A stretch of 64,000 nt of DNA, taken from [Clostridium] viride DSM 6836. GTDB lineage: Bacteria; Bacillota; Clostridia; Oscillospirales; Oscillospiraceae. Below, in pieces: positions 62,933 to 64,000 of this stretch. The position numbers and the translations under genes are program-made. A model generated the notes under the pieces. The model was not told the origin of the DNA, did no database searches, and was given only the letters and a program-made list of their open reading frames with translations. Position 1 is the stretch's first letter, and every line of letters starts with the position of its first letter. Location: assembly GCA_000620945.1 (NCBI GenBank), contig KK211198.1, forward strand, positions 606,120-670,119, written 5' to 3'.

Positions 62933-63024
62933 CTGTGGTCAAACTGTGGTCACAGATTAAAAAAAAACGCCGAAACCCTTGAGCCTCAAGGGTTTCGGCG
63001 GTCTTGTAATCATTCCCACTCGAT
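62933..63024. repeat. Candidate attachment site at the guaA 3' end
   Basis: CTGTGGTCAAACTGTGGTC at 62933-62951, then the guaA terminator and last codons. 62987-63024 repeats 39365-39402 with 2 differences in 38 bases, same orientation, about 23.6 kb apart. The GTGGTC pair is a plausible binding motif for a tyrosine integrase, though no integrase gene is in the window. Confidence 0.65.
62958..63000 (-). terminator. guaA terminator
   Basis: On the minus strand a 16-bp perfect stem, CGCCGAAACCCTTGAG with CTCAAGGGTTTCGGCG (62968-62983 and 62985-63000), is followed by TTTTTTTTT. Confidence 0.9.
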
Positions 63025-64000
63025 CGTTGCTGGGGGTTTCGAGGTAATATCATACACAATTCTGCTGACATTTGACACCTCATTGACAATGCGAACAGAG
63101 ACTTTATCCAATACCTCATACGGAATTCTGGCCCAGTCTGCGGTCATAAAGTCACTGGTGGTTACGGCACGAAGTGCCAGGGTGTAGTCATAGGTACGAC
63201 CGTCGCCCATCACGCCTACGGAACGTGTATTCGTCAAAACCGCAAAATACTGGTTGATCGAACGATCCAGGCCTGCGTTGGCAATTTCCTCACGGTAAAT
63301 CGCATCCGCTTCCCGGAGCAAATCTAGTTTTTCCTTGGTCAGGTCTCCAATGACGCGAATGGCAAGACCCGGGCCGGGGAAGGGCTGACGCATAACCAAG
63401 TAATCCGCAAGGCCCAACTCGCGCCCTAAGGCTCTCACTTCATCCTTGAAGAGCAGGCGTAGTGGTTCTATGATTTCTTTAAAGTCCACAAAATCGGGCA
63501 GGCCACCCACGTTATGGTGACTTTTAATGACGGCTGCATCACCAGCTCCTGATTCAATAACATCGGGATAAATGGTGCCTTGGACCAAGTAGTCCACCGA
63601 CCCAATCTTTTTCCCTTCCTCCTCAAAGACGCGGATGAATTCCTCACCAATGATCTTACGCTTGGTCTCGGGATCGGAAATGCCCGCAAGCTTGTCCAAA
63701 AAGCGCTCTTCCGCATTCACACGAATCAGTTGAATGTTCCACTTGGAGAAGGCTGCTTCCACTTCATCGCCCTCATCCTTGCGCATGAGTCCATGATCCA
63801 CAAACACACAGGTCAACTGAGAACCAACGGCTTCGGCCAACAAAGCGGCCGCCACGGAAGAGTCCACGCCACCGGAAAGGGCAAGCAGAACTTTGCCATC
63901 ACCCACCTTTTCACGAAGCTCGGAAATGGTGGTTTTACAATAATCATGCATGGTCCAATCCCCTTTGGCCCCACACACCTCATAGAGGAAGTTTCGAAGC
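63010..64000 (-). CDS. guaA: GMP synthase (glutamine-hydrolysing), 5' part outside window
   Basis: ATP-pyrophosphatase and dimerisation domains of GMP synthase, which aminates XMP to GMP. The frame is open to base 64000 and reads [17 protein letters not shown], the linker after the glutaminase domain, so the gene goes on beyond the window. PP-loop [12 protein letters not shown], then [28 protein letters not shown] and the conserved C-terminal end PPATIEWE are seen. Housekeeping gene; its 3' end is a known integration hot spot for genomic islands in bacteria. Confidence 0.97.
   Translation of the reverse strand, partial: LRNFLYEVCGAKGDWTMHDYCKTTISELREKVGDGKVLLALSGGVDSSVAAALLAEAVGSQLTCVFVDHGLMRKDEGDEVEAAFSKWNIQLIRVNAEERFLDKLAGISDPETKRKIIGEEFIRVFEEEGKKIGSVDYLVQGTIYPDVIESGAGDAAVIKSHHNVGGLPDFVDFKEIIEPLRLLFKDEVRALGRELGLADYLVMRQPFPGPGLAIRVIGDLTKEKLDLLREADAIYREEIANAGLDRSINQYFAVLTNTRSVGVMGDGRTYDYTLALRAVTTSDFMTADWARIPYEVLDKVSVRIVNEVSNVSRIVYDITSKPPATIEWE

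Noticed and set aside
1-64000. tRNA or rRNA genes and insertion-sequence transposases
   Set aside because: Looked for cloverleaf ends (GGTTC..CCA), rRNA signatures and DDE-type transposase patterns; none could be supported by eye.

Overview
The window reads as the chromosome of an anaerobic, spore-forming, amino-acid-fermenting Clostridia-type Firmicute. The support is a CotF-like spore coat protein, a T-box leader, S-layer-homology (SLH) proteins, strong GGAGG ribosome sites and a 4-aminobutyrate (GABA) to crotonyl-CoA gene set of the Clostridium aminobutyricum type. No species can be named from the sequence alone.

Left part (1-12 kb). The window opens inside an SsuC/TauC-type ABC permease followed by its NMT1-like lipoprotein. 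Next come a CotF-like coat protein, a flavin split-barrel protein, a winged-helix plus PAS regulator and a glutamate decarboxylase. A Trp-specifier T-box leader then precedes a TrpXYZ-type ABC transporter. Two divergent PucR-family paralogues follow.

Central metabolic cluster (12.5-23.7 kb). Acyl-CoA dehydrogenase, APC permease, 4-hydroxybutyrate dehydrogenase, GABA aminotransferase, 4-hydroxybutyryl-CoA dehydratase, thiolase and 4-hydroxybutyrate CoA-transferase lie on the + strand. A second dehydratase paralogue, altered in its cluster-binding loop, converges on them. With the decarboxylase at 4.5 kb this gives a route glutamate -> GABA -> succinate semialdehyde -> 4-hydroxybutyrate -> 4-hydroxybutyryl-CoA -> crotonyl-CoA -> butyryl-CoA. 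Crotonase, 3-hydroxybutyryl-CoA dehydrogenase and EtfAB are not in the window.

Surface and signalling region (24-39 kb). It holds a DUF4153 membrane protein, a broken lipoprotein locus, a decayed SLH gene, a 1303-residue SLH surface protein, a DUF2442 protein, a MalT-like LuxR regulator, a helix-turn-helix regulator and a methyl-accepting chemotaxis protein.

Accessory island (about 39.3-63.0 kb). A 38-bp near-perfect direct repeat of the guaA 3' end and its flank occurs at 39365-39402 and at 62987-63024, each beside a CTGTGGTCAAANTGTGGTC motif, as expected of an element integrated into guaA. Nearly everything between is defence-like or broken. It contains an EEP nuclease / 780-residue protein / DUF697 operon, a DUF262-DUF1524 type IV-like restriction protein, an HD-DUF429 fusion, a WYL regulator and a type I restriction-modification operon. 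It also contains a two-gene operon pairing a methylase-specificity fusion lacking the NPPY motif with a protein carrying a HEPN-like RX4H motif; its promoter is bracketed by two copies of a 16-bp operator-like palindrome. The right flank is a mosaic of gene relics and small ORFs ending at guaA. No integrase is visible. The two operons at 39.6-43.6 kb and 56.8-60.0 kb are the best candidates for undescribed systems.
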